A stretch of DNA of 64,000 bases from Ophthalmolycus amberensis (lineage: Eukaryota > Chordata > Actinopteri > Perciformes > Zoarcidae): positions 248,001 to 312,000 of the forward strand of contig JAFEUB010001536.1 of assembly GCA_024529925.1 (NCBI GenBank). The letters run 5' to 3'. A program made the position numbers and the translations under genes. The notes below the pieces were generated by a model. That model did no database searches. It saw only the letters and a list, made by a program, of their open reading frames with translations, and was not told the origin of the DNA. Below are positions 1 to 13,734 of the stretch, piece after piece. How positions within the stretch are numbered: position 1 is the stretch's first letter; each line of letters opens with the position of its first letter.

Positions 1-1157
1 TCACCTCCCCGGACCCTTTTAACCATACAACCCTTCTAAGTGCTCTTCCATCTTTGTCATGTTTGAGAGTTTTCATTACTGGATTACGAACCTCGATTCT
101 CTGGCTTTCTAAATACATTAGGTTCTGCCTAAAAATGAATCGTACATTATCGAGGCTCGTCTCTGGCTTAATGCAAGAGAAAAATGAATTATCAGAGATT
201 TCTTTTTAGTATGTTCAGCAAGTCCTGTATTCAGCCACAGTCAATACTGAGGGCATATAAAGTCCACAAACTGTTTTGCAATTATGTGGTGACTTTTCCA
301 CCGCTATTGTTCATGTGTGTAGCTACATTGCTCGCTAGCTATGTACATTGAGACACTGACTGCTTCTCCAAAAAAATTAAGTAAATGACCACAACACCGG
401 AGCTATTTGAATTTACTTTGAAGTAATTGAGCCTGTGCCCAATACTAGTGCCTCCCTTTTAAAAGACAAAGCTAGCTAACTGACCTGCATGCATTACATG
501 ATTGTTTTTGCCCAATTGAGTCCATTAATCCTGGAAGGACTGTGGGAGAATGCAACTGAACTGTTGTATTCTTGGCACTTTGCTCTGTGCGTCATTACAC
601 AAGCAAAGGAGCTGAGCAAGACAGAGGGTAGAGCGAGCGAGAGCGTGTGGATGAGTGTGTGTATTTTCATCCAAAGAGACTCCGCCCTAAAGGCAACGGC
701 TCAAAGCTGCTGCTGTCATATATAAACAATGAGACCTGATTTGATGAACTGACAACGACATAGAGCTGGTGAAATTGCATTCAAAATAACAGACTATTTT
801 TATGACTTTTTTTTCCAGGACTGAGTGACACATAAGGAGAAGGAATAAAGACCACGCTCCAATAATGGAATAGAACTGAAAGCTTGGGTTTGGTGTGATT
901 CATAATTATATAACTATGCTACCAAATCACTGTGTCGGGTGCACACACATGTGCACACCAGTACCTTGCTGTGGTGTTCTGTTGCCATCGTCCTCGGCCC
1001 TTCCTGCAAGGCAGCAGTCTCATGAGATGGCAAGTGATCAGAAAGGGAACAACATGCAAACTGATCCCACCGCCTTGGCAGGCTGGTAATTAAATATCAG
1101 CTCTTGGCAAAGAAGTATGTAAATGCTGCTTCCCTGCCCGTGCTTATGCCCATTTCA
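1..1157. other. Non-coding stretch, nothing recognised
   Basis: Mixed-composition unique sequence. Short open frames (up to about 78 codons) have no recognisable domain and are expected by chance. A GA-rich piece near 620-645 and short AT-rich pieces are present, with no terminal repeats, tRNA-like boxes or splice-bounded exon that I could recognise. It could contain conserved non-coding DNA, but that cannot be told from one sequence. Confidence 0.6.
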
Positions 1158-1177
1158 CCCCCCCCCCCCCCCCCCCC
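1158..1177. repeat. Poly-C homopolymer, 20 bases
   Basis: An uninterrupted run of 20 C is read directly. It is the longest of several C or G homopolymers in the window. It makes a proline run in one frame, which is an artefact of the repeat and not a proline-rich protein. On the minus strand it is a G-run that could form G-quadruplex structure. The exact length may be affected by sequencing error. Confidence 0.95.
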
Positions 1178-1379
1178 GCAACACTGATCAGTGGAGAAGG
1201 CCGTGCCAGGTCCTGTTGCTACTGACTATTCTCAAAGATATTATTAACAGAGGATCCAGATCAGAGGCACCCCACCGCTTCGAGGCCCTCGGCTTAACTG
1301 GCTGATCGGCTAATGCTTGCCCGGCCCTCACAGCATAAGGGAGGAGATGTAGACGGAGGAAAAAGGGTGACACAGATGC

Positions 1380-2020
1380 AGTAAGTCAGGATGTGAGATG
1401 GGCGGGTGGCAGGGCAGGACGTAGGTTAAAAAAAAATAGGGATGGGCTCATAAATGGCGAGGGCTCATAATTCAGAGAGGCCAAATAGATATTTCTGTAT
1501 TGGCTGCGATAAGGCACGTGGCCAACGCTCGGATAGGGGCTTATTACATTTCCCATGAAGCCTATCATTTCGTGGCAGAGCAGAGGGCTTTCTGTTAACA
1601 TGCCACTTTATGGATGCGTGGCAATTGTTCTGGTAGAGGCTCACTCACTATGGAAAGCGTGAGTTCTTTGTGTTGCCGAGGCCTTATTAATGATGCCCCA
1701 TCAAACAAATCGCACGATGATTGCACCCTTATCAACATTCAACCCGAAGTCAACCATGCAATTACAGATAGCTATTTTTCTGAATCTAACTGGATGGAAA
1801 AGAAAACATTTCTGGCTCAGATTTTCATTATTTCAGAATCTTTCTGTTTTGTATTAAACCAGAGAGCAGCCTACTCGCTGTGGCTGTACATAAACACCAG
1901 CAGGATTTTAGCCAATTTGTACAGTGATTGGAGCTGAGGAGCCCCCTGTCACTGGCAAGGAGGGATTTATCAATCACAGAGTCTCCGGCTGCAGCGTTTG
2001 CTCTCTTAGACTGCCTGTGC
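1380..2020. promoter_or_regulatory. Candidate conserved non-coding element (weak)
   Basis: Complex, non-repetitive sequence with balanced composition and several homeodomain-type AT cores, for example TTATTAATGATG near 1683-1694 and CAATTACAGAT near 1759-1769. There is also an E-box CACGTG at 1516-1521. This texture is typical of vertebrate developmental enhancers, but the call rests on composition and motifs only. It holds no open frame with a recognised domain. Confidence is low without alignment to another fish genome. Confidence 0.2.
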
Positions 2021-5000
2021 TTTTCTGGAAAAAAAGGAAAAAAAGACGTGTTGACGAAAGCATGAGAGTAAATGGGCAAGTAAAAGGGATGTAAACATCT
2101 GGAAAATATATGAAAATAGGAGAAGGAAGATTGATAAAATGAGGTGTTGGGGAAAGAGCTGCAAGACAGGAAGAAGGATTTACAGAGGAAAGAAAATGTT
2201 CTGAGAGAAGAATGAAACAGTGAAAAGAACAGAAGACAGAAATAGCCTGAGAGAAAAATCATTAAAAGAAGCAATTTGTGAATGTCTTTGATACAACACA
2301 GTGCTCCAGATGCTGTCATTTTGAGACGTAAGCCAATTAAGGTGAGGGGAGATGTAGTCAACATGCAATAATGCTTGCATGATCCTACTACAGATGTAAA
2401 ACATCACATTACTAATGCCGTGCGTCAATGTCAACTACAACTGAGATCCAATTAATTATCCCCATGTCGTTCCCTCTGTCTGCCTCACCTCGCGTGCATG
2501 CAAACTGATTAATTCAGCATTCAACCCATATGAAGCAGAAGGCAAGCATAACTGATCTGCGATACCCTGTTGTACAACAAGGAAGAAAAGGGGTTTTGAT
2601 GCAAATCAATTGTCTGGCTTAGAAGTACCATTTGGAAAAATCTGATGGCACATTAAAAAGGCTTCATCCACTGCTGATAAGAGACGGAAAGAACCTGTCT
2701 TTCCCTCTCCTAAATAAATCATCTTTGAGTCACAACGCCTTTTCATTGACTTTGCTCTATCTCAACCTCCTCAAGATCAAAGGACAGCAGCAAGAACGCA
2801 CTCGGGTAGATGCACAAGCGTGGAAGACAATACGTTTTGATCACAAAAGGCACAAATGTATTCCTCAACCTTGCCAGGCTCAACGGAATGAATGCCTCCC
2901 CAGATCAGGCTTTCCAAAAGATAAAAGGAAAATGTTCAGACACATTAGTGATTAGTTGCTAATGACTGCTCAAACAAAACATGGCGCCACTAGTAAGCGC
3001 TGCTCGAATGAAGTCGGCTGAATACCAAGCAATCAATAAGCCAGAGCCCAATATCTCTTAAGAGATAGAAGTAAAGGGAGCCACTTTGAAATTAATAGCT
3101 GGATGTGATGTATGATTTATTAAACACCCAGACCAAAGTAGCCCAAAAGTTTTCGTTGTGTTGGTAAATGCATTGGAATGCCCTTTTAGCAACTTACACT
3201 TTTGAGCAGAGATACGCTGTATAATGTCACATACCACCTCATATCAGGAATCGATGCGCCTTCCTCTGTATTTTTGTCTCCTCTGCCCGCCGCTTTCCCT
3301 CTAACCAATGTTGACATTTGGCTCAAAGTATATCGATTTATGCTGGGAAGTGGAGCGCACGTACACAACGACACGACGACGTGTGAGGTAGAGGGTGCAA
3401 AATGGGAACAAACAGCATTCGCTGGATCTTTTTAATGTTGGGACTTTTCATTTAAAGTGCACTACTGGTCTCATCGGACATGAAAAAAAGAGGATCATAA
3501 CTGGCAATTCAGTTACCTCTGGAATCTTTCATGCCTATTCATCCAAACCACCGTACCTTGCATTGTACACGGGAATAAATGTCCCTCTAAAAGTGTACAG
3601 TAGATAAATGCCTTCAAGGACAAATTATGAACGCCGTCACCGACTTCATAAGGTAGCCTTTAACAGTTTTGGTAAGCGGAAATATTTTTCATGGTCAGTG
3701 GTTTAAGAAAACCAAGAGCACTCTAACTTCTTCTGAATGGCATTTGAGGGACAGATTCTCATTGCATTGTATCAGTGTTTCACTATTCTCAGCAGCTTGT
3801 CTAAGAGTTCTTTCATTTGGTTGACTGGGAACATCTCTGCAATTGTACAGGCTTGCAGCTCAATTGACTCCAGATTGGAGAATATGTGTAGGGGTGAGTC
3901 TTGAATAATGTATTGGAATCAGACACACTCACTTTAACGGTGGCGCTCCCAGAGTCGGGCACAGTGCCAAGCTTTGATGTGAAGCCAGAGACTCAGATAT
4001 GTTAAAAAAAATAAAAAAAAGCGAGGGGGAGCTGTGGGAGTTTTTGTCACCTTAATGTATTAAAAGTAAAAAAATTGGAAATAAGGAGCCCTAAATGAAT
4101 GTACAACACGGCTTTACTGTACCTTAAAGAGGAGGGCTGGGGTGGAACGAGTGTGGTGAGTAAATAGGTCATCTCAACAGGTCCACTGAGAGGAAATGGC
4201 TTTCTTCAGTCCAATTTCTAAAATGAGAACATAAAGGAAATATACAACTAATAATCAATATGCCTGAGTTGGCTTTCATGTTACATTTTCTATATATATC
4301 ACCCTCCTTTCTCAATATTATCTAGCAGTGTTGGGAAGGAAATGTTATTACCTTATTTCACATATATACTATCAAAGAACCCCCATGCTCCATTGGTAGA
4401 GAGAGAGAGAGTGTGTAGATGAAGAGAGATCATTGGGAAATATGCAAATCAAGATATGAATACAGATCAGGCTTCTGCTCAGTAGGAGATGAATACATTT
4501 ACCCCTCATCTACATGCTGATGAACAACAACGAGGTGCTGTTTCAGTTTTGGCACAGTCAAGTGTACAACGCTTTCATGGTCAGTTGTTTAAAATGAAAA
4601 CAACCGTCGATGAAAAAAAACCATAGAAGGCAAACTGATTTACACATTTTCCATTCCAATACTCATGTTTACATCTTTTACGATTGATCTTTCCTCATTA
4701 ACATTGTAGACTAGTTTACAGCCTCAGGAGTGGTCAATGCCTATACATTTGTACCACAGGCTGCTGCAAGAAAATGAGAATAATTACCAGTTATATAACT
4801 GGTATTAATCTATCCTCGGTAGAAATCGCTAAACATTTGCTTCTGCACGGGATATCTGACAGGAAGAGAAAAGTCTGAAGTCTGTATTCACAGAGGAAAA
4901 TACTTTTGTAATAAACCCACAGGTGTTATGATGAGCAGCTGGAATAGAAAGCCTAAAAAAAAATCACTTTGTAAGCTCATCAGCATGCATGAACTCTGGG

Positions 5001-6894
5001 TGTGTGTTTGTGTGCGAGCGCAGTGCACACATGAACGTGGGTGTGCTTGTTTCGCTCCGTTTCACCATGTGTGTGGTTTCATTTCATGATTGTTTCGAGT
5101 CCCTTTGGAGAACTAACTTTTCCTTTGAAGCTTCTTTTTTTTCTTTTTTTTTTACTTCCACACAACCGCTCGCTAGTGTTTCCGAAGGTAACCGTGGTCA
5201 AAGCCTGGTACAGCTGTCCCCGGGCTACCTTCAAGCATCAGCAGAGCAGTCACCGGGAACAGAGGGAGGTTTATAGTCTTAAAGTGGAAAGAATGCTCCC
5301 CTAAACCCTGTGGCATGAACCTACTATATATTTTTAATGGGACTCTCAGTGCTACAGGCCTCCAGGCATGTGGCCAGAGGAGATGAAGTGAAGAGACCAG
5401 CTTGACATATGCGCAGTAGAGGCTTTGGAAGGTGCACTGACGCAAGCAACGAGGTATCAACAGAGGACCTTTGAACTAACAAACCGCATTTATATTAATT
5501 TCAACCTGGCAAAGGTGTTTGAGTGCATATTGAATTTACTCCCAACTTGCTCCAGGGATTGTATTCAATATGCAGCATACATTATATCAACATGTGGCGC
5601 AGAGGGAAATGCATGACATCTATTCGGAATTGTGAACACTTCTCGGCAATCCTATTTTCATCTGTGACAGTGTCGTTCTATTGAACTGCAAGTTTTCCAC
5701 AAGACTTTAGCTTAGCCATAGCTTCAGGTCTAACCTCAACCTGTCAGGTTTGTGACAAATCCATAATCTTTTCTCAACATCATATTGCATACATATGGGT
5801 TCTCAAGGTGTTACAGCTCTTTTATATAATATAGCCATTACTGTTAAAGCACTGAGCATATTAATTATTTACCAACTTTAATATGGTACTCTAAGGGTTG
5901 AGAACATTGCATGGGTTTTGCTGCTAAGGTCTTATTTGGTGTGGTATGAGTAGTAGCTAATATTGCGTGTGCTACCGTTAACCTACATTTTAGCATGTTG
6001 CTAATTCAAATTCTTGGGGAAAACAATGTGTTTACTTCTTGTAACATGATATCACATAGTAAAAAAAAAACGTTTGAAATGAAATCATCTGTTTTTGAGT
6101 GTCAAGAGTTTAAAAGGCGAGTTTAAATGCACCTGGAATTACAGGCAAAGTGGTAAAAATGGCTTTTCAGCATTCTCTTTGAAGGGTGCGGGACAAGGGT
6201 CGCTCCGTAAGAGCCGATTCAGTGTTGATTTGTTGTCATCTCCAAGTGCAGTTTTTGGGAGAGTGCTACGCCAAGCAGCTGGGAAAGAGGAAACGCATCA
6301 CTCTTGAGAAAAGATGGCCGTTGCCTGGGTCGCCCATATGCCTCAGCATCTGTGAGTGATGATGAACACTATTCCGAATGACAAAAATAAATCCCGGTGA
6401 CCAATGTTTACCAACAGATTGCTTGCTCTTTTACAATTTATTTTTTTTATGTTTTCACATACATTGCAGATAGATTTTTCAACAGAATGATTCCACGATG
6501 CTGTTAAACACACACCATCCAAGTCACATATTTCATGTCTTGAGCATTTCATGCTGTTTTATTATAAATATTACACAAGTAGGGTCAGATGTGCCTTATA
6601 AATTGTAGGTAAACTCTACGTTCTTTTCAATACTGCTGCCAGAGTTTGGTCCAGAGACTAAATTTAAAAGATGTCCTGCTGTGCTCCCCCTTTGGCTTTC
6701 CAATGAGTCATCACTTGCATTTATAGTATGTTCAGAGGCTTTGCGAAACAAGTGGGGAATAATTGTGTTTTTGAATGTGTTCAGCCCGGTTACAATTGAT
6801 GAGAAATAAAATGAAAAAAATAATGAATTTAGTTAAGTTAGCAAACTAAAACTTCTTACCACCATGTTTGCCAGCTGGTTTGGAGAGGTCGTCT
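2021..6894. other. Non-coding stretch, nothing firmly recognised
   Basis: About 4.9 kb of unique sequence. It holds a purine-rich segment at roughly 2030-2270, which appears as a Phe/Ser-rich open frame on the minus strand because of base composition. It also holds a short GA run near 4403-4411, a T-rich tract near 5137-5152 and a poly-A run at 6061-6070. No open frame has a recognisable domain, and no transposon terminus was seen. Confidence 0.55.
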
Positions 6895-7400
6895 CTTCTG
6901 CCCACCTCACACGTCAGGAAAACAACAACACCTAGATCAGAATGTTGCTGGTTGATCTCAGCTCAACAATCAACTCAATCTCCCTCATGAAAGCTCTCTT
7001 GCAGAGTGCTAAGCGAAACACCTGCTGCTCAACATCAGTAAAACCAAGGAGCTGATTGTTGATTTTAGGAAACAGGAAGCGAAGACACATACCCCTGTCT
7101 ACATCAATGGAACTGAGGTGGAGCAAGCCAGCAGTTTTAAGTTTCTGGGAATCAGCATCACAAACAACCTGACGTGGTCATCAAACATCTCCATCTGGGT
7201 GCTCATCAACAGCTGCATTTCTTTTAGGAAACTAGGACGGCTAAATTCCTGTGCCAAGTTGTTGTTAACTTTTATAGAGAAGCAATAGAATGCATCCAAG
7301 TATTAAAGACATATCAGCTGATATACCACCAGACTGCTGAGCAGATTCTTTCCTCAGGCTGTGAGACTCCTGAATTCATCCTCCAACATCCACTTATAAT
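6895..7400 (+). mobile_element. Degenerate non-LTR retrotransposon fragment (CR1/L2/Rex1-type LINE)
   Basis: This is a broken piece of a LINE ORF2 reverse transcriptase. At 6939-6980 the plus strand reads R-M-L-L-V-D-L-S-S-T-I-N-S-I, matching RT motif A (usual form M-L-F-I-D-F-S-S-A-F-N-T-I) with the catalytic Asp kept. From 7022 another frame reads N-I-S-K-T-K-E-L-I-V-D-F-R-K and then S-F-K-F-L-G-I-S-I, the segment after the active site in CR1/L2-like elements. A diverged F-Y-R-E-A-I-E piece (about 7270) needs a frame change. R-F-F-P-Q-A-V-R-L-L-N-S near 7340-7380 matches the C-terminal part of such ORFs. The region between motif A and the K-T-K-E segment, where motif B and the catalytic F-A-D-D box should be, is missing. 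Stops at 7010 and elsewhere confirm a dead copy. The exact clade is uncertain. Confidence 0.85.
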
Positions 7401-10363
7401 ATCGTTGTTGTTTTTGTGTGTATGTTTGTTGCTAAACAGTTCAATCGGCAAAATTTGGGTAGCTAAAATAGTAATAGTAATGTTCAATAGCTGAAAACGT
7501 CGAAACGTCGATAGTACAAAAATAAAATGATATTGGTATCAAGTTGGAATTATAATTGGTCACTGATTGATTTGTATGATTGCTATTTTTAATAGTTTTT
7601 AAAAAGGAACCATTAACATCTGTTTCTTATCATCACTACCAGTGTGCATCCACATATGAAAAAGATGATTATATGACGATTACCGTAGCTTCGCTCTACA
7701 CCTTCATTGCATATACATTACAGTTCATAAACACATGGACCTGGTTGCAAACATACTCAAATGTAATCATGCTCTCTGATTACAGTGATTGAATCTTGTT
7801 ATTGCAAAGGGAGCCAAACAGGCCTTAAAGGATGTCTGTTCTGAATATCTGCTGGCCGGAGAGCCGAAAGGCCCAAACAACAAATGTGATTACACGGTAC
7901 AAGATTACACGGTATGGAGCCACTGCAAACAGGTCGGAGCAAGACTCAATGCTGTTGCAGTTAGACATACGATTATGCTTCCCAACACGAGGTGGTTATA
8001 CATAATTGATAAGCAGGGGCAAGTGATGCTAAAGTGATTGTCAATGATAACTTGTCATCCAATACCTTAATGTAAAACTGCTCAGACAACATAAAAACAA
8101 GCTCTAATACCTGAACACAGCTTCGATATAACGCTTGTATGAAGACATTTACATGAATATAATATATATTTCAAATGAATGGTATTCACTGTAATACATC
8201 GTTATACGATAATATATAAAGGAGCTAGCTGGGTTAAATAATTTAGTCAAAAGAAGATTTATAAGACAATAATGTACATTCTGCAAGGCGGTCCTATGAG
8301 AGGGAAATTCATTTCTACTTTCTTTCATATTTAATTTTACTTTAATTTACTGTGACTTCCTTTTTGAATCTTGCGACACCAAATTGTATTGTTCCATATG
8401 CTCAGTTCAAGGAGAAACGCCACGAGAGTACCACCTGCTGCAGAAGAAATAGGGTACGCTCTTGGCACACTGTATCAAATTATGAATAAATAACCCAACA
8501 TGCTGTTAGCTTGGGGATAAAACACACACTATTAGCTTAAAAAAAGAATTAAAAAAACAACCCTGTTATTCAGCATAGCCTGAAACAGATGGCTGCATCG
8601 TCCTCTATATGTCAGGTCTGTCCAGCTCTCGCAACCTTTGTCTGTGGCCTGAAATTTTCACAATTGCCTGCACATGCAACACACAGTTGTGCACACAAAC
8701 ACGCACACATTATCCTTTTCTCTATGCGCCCCTTTTCATGATATCTCCTCTCTCCCAAAAAAAACTCTAATAAATATTAATGTCAGCTCCCATGTGGCGG
8801 GGCAGGGCTTACTCACAGCCAAATGATCCTCACACGGAACAATGAAGCCGCTGGGATCCAGGTGAGAGGACAGAGGGAGGCTTATGCAACTCTGCGCCTT
8901 GTCAGGTAAGTTGCATCCATAATTTAACACCTGAGGAATGAGGTTGGAGATATAAGAGGAGACGTGAGGAATTAGCCCCATAACCTGGGAAAGACGTGGG
9001 AGCGGAGAAAGCAAATGGAATGAGAGAGTAAGCCCATAAAAGATTGAGTGGGAAAACAGTTCTGCAGCCAAACCTCCGGCAGATACCTGCTGAGAGCATT
9101 TTACCTTTCCTGCGTGTAAACCGCATGATTTCGGTTTAGTCATTGATTCAGCAATACTTACATGCACTGGCCAATGGAATGATCAATACAAAGACATCTG
9201 GCAAACAACTGTCCACCACAGGAAATCCCAGAACTCGAGCAATTCAAAGACTGTGGGTTTGTCTCGTCTACAAGTGTTCCCTGTTGACACGAATAAACAA
9301 GACAAATGGCCCCGACAGGCAATTTGATGGACGCAGTAGTTGACAACTTCACATTTTCTGGAGATCAATCTGCCACACACAGAGCAGCTGTGCACAGCCA
9401 AACAGCCAAACAGTCAACCAAAGAACATCTTGGTCGGCTGAAATTCTACCTACTCTTCGAGCGATCATGCCGATGGGGAAAAATAAATCTGCACATTACT
9501 CTGTATTCACTACATAGCCAGAGTACACTGTGCACTCTACCTGGTAGCCAAAATACATTAAAAGGAAATATAAAAAGCTTTTTGTAGCATATTGAATTAT
9601 TTTTAAACTAATTATTTTAACTTTAATAATACAGACTTCAAGCCAACCAGCGCGCACTTGCCCATTATCATGTGACTTACAAAAAGACTCGCAAGGAGAT
9701 GTGCCTGCAGTTTATATCATGAACAAAACATTTTGGTTTTTATTAGATCAAAAATTTAAAGCCAAACTAAAAGTGATGCATGGGGTGCACCCACCATACC
9801 TGTTATGAGAGCCAATCCATACCGCCCAAGCACTGTCACAATCATTAAAAAGCAAAAGCAGCACACATTCAGCAACATCACTGGCTTGCGTAGCATAGCA
9901 GTGCTAACGCTAGTTAATGATGTGCTAACACAATCTGCTAATGTTAGTTCCACAGGTTGTTACGTAGAAAGTAACGTTATAGAAACACATATCTCCTGCT
10001 AAAGTATCACTGGTGAATGTCTTATACCGACAGGTGTAAAAGGTGTGTGTGTGCATTATTTGTTTCTATATGTGCAATGTTTGTGTCTGTAAAAGCCTGT
10101 ATTTGCATATGATAATGCAATAATTACCAGGGAAATACATATGTGCATATTCATAACACGTTTGCATCTGCATACAGGTGCCTTTAAGTTTGTGCATGCA
10201 TACATATTGCATCTTTTTGTGCATGTTTCGAGCAAGGCCAAGGGCCAAGCAGGGTCCAGATTGATCCGAGGGCCCCTATAGAGCCCCAGGGAGGCCACTA
10301 ATGGAGCTGTCACTATGCCACATCCTTGCTGTCCAACAGCCTCCTCTGCTGTCACGCACACAT
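7401..10363. other. Non-coding stretch, AT-rich in part
   Basis: Unique sequence with AT-rich segments near 7480-7570, 8150-8220 and 9590-9640. An exact octamer motif ATTTGCAT lies at 10101-10108 beside TAATTACC. Short TAGC/GCTAAC-rich sequence lies at 9885-9950. Open frames up to 143 codons on the minus strand (8736-9167) have no recognisable domain and are treated as chance. Confidence 0.55.
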
Positions 10364-10370
10364 CACACGC

Positions 10371-10457
<87 letters not shown>
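10364..10457. repeat. (CA)n microsatellite, about 94 bp, with CG interruptions
   Basis: An alternating CA tract with three ACGCAC interruptions, at about 10368, 10374 and 10410, is read directly. Translation gives His-Thr or Cys-Val repeats in the frames crossing it. These explain several apparent ORFs here and none should be taken as a gene. Confidence 0.97.
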
Positions 10458-10461
<4 letters not shown>

Positions 10462-12611
10462 GTTTGCTGGTCTCAACAACTCAGCAGTTTCTCTCCAGCT
10501 GGAGTCAGTACCAGAGAGAGTTCAAAGGCACAACTGTGTCGGACAGGCGAAATATTGTCATCTCGGCGGGATGCAAAAAAAACAGAGTAACGTTCAAAGT
10601 CAAATAGAGCTGTTTAAATGTTGCATCATGTGTTCGATGCGTTGACCTCAGGAATCTGAAAAGGCAATGCAGCGGAGCACAAAACACTAAACAGGGTTGA
10701 AATTGTACACAGAAGTCACAACCAGTATTTTGTGCTGTGCCTTAGAGAGGAACTGTGTAGGAGGAACATTTGAATTGCTCTTGTATTGCGAAGGGTTGTT
10801 TCCTCCAGAAGGAGGACTGGAGGTCTGAAAAAAAACCTGCAGAGACTTTCTCTCCCTGTCCGTTTCTATTTTATCCGAAGGTAATAGTGAGAAGAACGGT
10901 TTAAACCCTTCACCTATTTAACTCTAAGTTTGTGTTTATGTGGAGGAGATCCAAAATCAAAAGAGAAGGTTGTAAGGTTTAGCCTACAGCTGTGGTACGA
11001 TAAGTCCCTGCATCCTTTCAATACCAGGCCAAAGCCGGGGGATTGTATATAAGGTGGTTTTCACCACGTCAGCAGCTTGTTTTCCTGTTTGCCCGTGGAA
11101 AAAAAAGAAGCTTCTCTGTAAGTGTGCATGTGCAGCAGTGAGTGTGTGTGTGTGAGTGTGTGTCCATTTTCTCTTTCAGGCTCTATCAATAAAAAGTTCA
11201 GGAATAAAATGTGATTCAGTTGATATTTGAAAAACATGTTCTCTCCGCTTCCTTTACCCTCATCTTTCAATCTCACACAGTTGACAAAAAAAGTTCAGCA
11301 TCATCATGCAATATGAATTACAGTCAGTCCAGTAGAAGCTAGAAGAGTGGTAGCCGGGCTCAAAGAAAGGACGAACCACTTCTTTAATGTCAACTATTCC
11401 TCCTGAACTCAAACTGCAAGAATTAGCATTAACCTATCCTGAGGGGGGGGGTCTGCTATTTCTCAATAAAGCTGTCTCTCTGCTTCTTCCTTTAGGTGAT
11501 GTCAACCAGGCTCAGGAGTGTCACTGACTAATCTTAGCTTGGGAAAAGAGCATTCAACAGTGGTTTCAACTGGAAGGAAGTTGGTGACATGCTCGGGCCC
11601 TGCAGGTTGGCAGGCAGTATATTTCGGCTAAAGTGTTGAAAGTCTGTGAATACTTGTAGGAAGCGATAAACCACAATTATAAACCCCTTGAAAGAATATG
11701 ACATTTGCAGCGTGATATAACAAGTTTAAATTCAATATGCATTGCACCAAAAATAGTACATCACGGCAACAATCTACTTTACTGTGTGTAATGTTAAGTT
11801 TCTCACCAGCTCATAACAGCGTACACTATGAGCACTGAAGAATTAAGACAATAGGCCTACACTGACTACGTCAGCAGGAGTGGGAGTGCGGTCAAATATA
11901 TGAAGTCGCAGCAACAATGAAATGTGCTGATCTGGGTCTATTGTTAAGTTTCTCACCACCTCAGCCCACAAAAACGCTCCATTTCTTAGCCCTTTCCTTG
12001 TCCCTCAGCCTTAAACACTGACATGTAGGAACAATTTGATTCGTTTTTACTGTTTAAAAATGGTGCTGACCAGATACTCTGTCAAAACAATGTTGAATAA
12101 CTGCGGGGCGAATTGGGGACAGAATGCTCAGCGTCACCTCAGCACGCGGGTGTGAACACATTTCAAAACCAACACTCTTAACAGACTGACAGAAGTCAAA
12201 AGTGCATAGTTTAGCGCTGCAGCAACAGTTTATCAAATGTACTATCCATGACCTGAGGAGAGGCGTGAACAAGTTCCTCCTCAAAGAAAACATCCTGCCA
12301 GCAAAACAATATCTAATAGGCCATGAGTGCATCCCAAATTCATAACAAAGTGACTCAGCACCAGTGTTCAATGGGAGGAAGAGAGCAAAATTGGTATCCT
12401 GCGGATACACTCCAAATGTCAGGTCTGGTAAGAAGAAGTCAAGGCTGCCTTGACAGAGCAATATAATTTGAACCCAATTTTGTGACTCAACTAGATATAT
12501 CTGCTCTTTCTCCTTCCGAGTGAGTGGAAATATCTGCCACTGTCATTTTTAGAGAAGAGGAGGGAGGAAATGAGCCGTGGAAGAGACGGATTTAGAAGAT
12601 GGGATGGTGTT
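10458..12611. other. Non-coding stretch, nothing recognised
   Basis: Unique sequence with an imperfect (GT) run at about 11140-11163 and a short G run near 11434-11442. A 135-codon minus-strand open frame at 12054-12461 is free of low-complexity sequence, but I recognise no domain in it. It is within the length expected by chance for 64 kb read in six frames. Confidence 0.5.
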
Positions 12612-12643
<32 letters not shown>

Positions 12644-12650
12644 CGAGAGA
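12612..12650. repeat. Compound (GT)n-(GA)n microsatellite
   Basis: About 12 GT units run directly into GA units ending in GAGCGAGAGA, a compound dinucleotide repeat read directly from the sequence. Confidence 0.95.
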
Positions 12651-13418
12651 ACTTGTGCATCAGAGCCTATTTCAACAGAGAAATGGACTCTGTGTATGTG
12701 CTGGTACTATGTGTATGACACGTGATCGATACATGATGAATACTCTTTAGAAAATGTGCATGTGTGCACATCACAGCGAGTTAAAGGACGTTTGTGAGAG
12801 CGTGTTGTCATCCGTGATGCTCTGCCATCGCTGGCGTGTGAGACTTTGATGTCAGAGTGTCACCCGTCACTTGTCTCGTCATGTCAGCCATGATACTGCA
12901 AGTGCGTCAATCAAACGATCTCTCGGCTGCGTCTGGGCTACCACGGCAACGGGGAGGGAAGGGGAGGCGAAGCGTCTACCCTGTCGACAGCGACGGAAGT
13001 TCGGTGGACTTTTGAGCATCCGACAAATAAGAAAAGACGAATGACAAGAAGTTGGGTTTGTGTCAGGCAGAGACGAACAAAGTGTAAATCTGAGAGTGGG
13101 GAAGTGAGTGGGCATGGGTTGACATTTGACTGACAATCAACTTGAGGGATTTATAACACGTGCAGGTGGTGTGCAACAACAAAGATTTGGATTCCAGGAA
13201 TGGAGGTGGGTCAAACGGAGTTTAAACTGAGTAAAGCTGCGACACCTTTTACGTTACTCTCAAACCTTCACCTGAATTAAAACAACCGTCAGCCGCCGTG
13301 TGTCTTCTTGCTGCTTCCTCCATTTCACAGCAATATCAAGGCTGCAAAGATGTGACATGAGGTATTGATCACAGCCTCTCAACATGGCTGCATCTGTGTG
13401 GTGGAACGGAAAGAGTGA
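12651..13418. other. Non-coding stretch, nothing recognised
   Basis: Unique sequence with no transposon terminus and no supported exon. CpG dinucleotides are slightly denser near 12900-13010, without a clear promoter motif. Confidence 0.5.
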
Positions 13419-13434
13419 GGGGGGGGGGGGGGGG
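13419..13434. repeat. Poly-G homopolymer, 16 bases
   Basis: An uninterrupted run of 16 G in a longer purine-rich segment (about 13409-13500). On the minus strand it encodes proline in an apparent ORF that has no other support. Confidence 0.95.
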
Positions 13435-13734
13435 AGAGACAGGCGGGGGAGGAATGAGGATGTCAGGAGGAACAAAGGAAGGGAAACAAGGAAAAGGGCT
13501 TGACAGGGAGGAAGAGCAAGATGAGAAGATTTGATAAATGCAGCCGGTATCAGCTGGTGCTCTCATCCCACCAGGAAGAGGAGAATAGATCAACGGCCTC
13601 CCACCTGCCACCCATTGACTGGTCAATAGGCAATTCCTATTACAGTTGCTGCCTTGCTGGCAGTGGATATGGACTTGACACAACAGACCCACGGGAGGTT
13701 ATTGGCGGCACTCTCTTTCAATAACCGCTACCCA

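Noticed and set aside
1514..1534. TAAGGCACGTGGCCAACGCT resembling the start of miR-124
   Set aside because: Only the first eight or nine bases agree. The rest of the mature sequence differs and no hairpin surrounds it.
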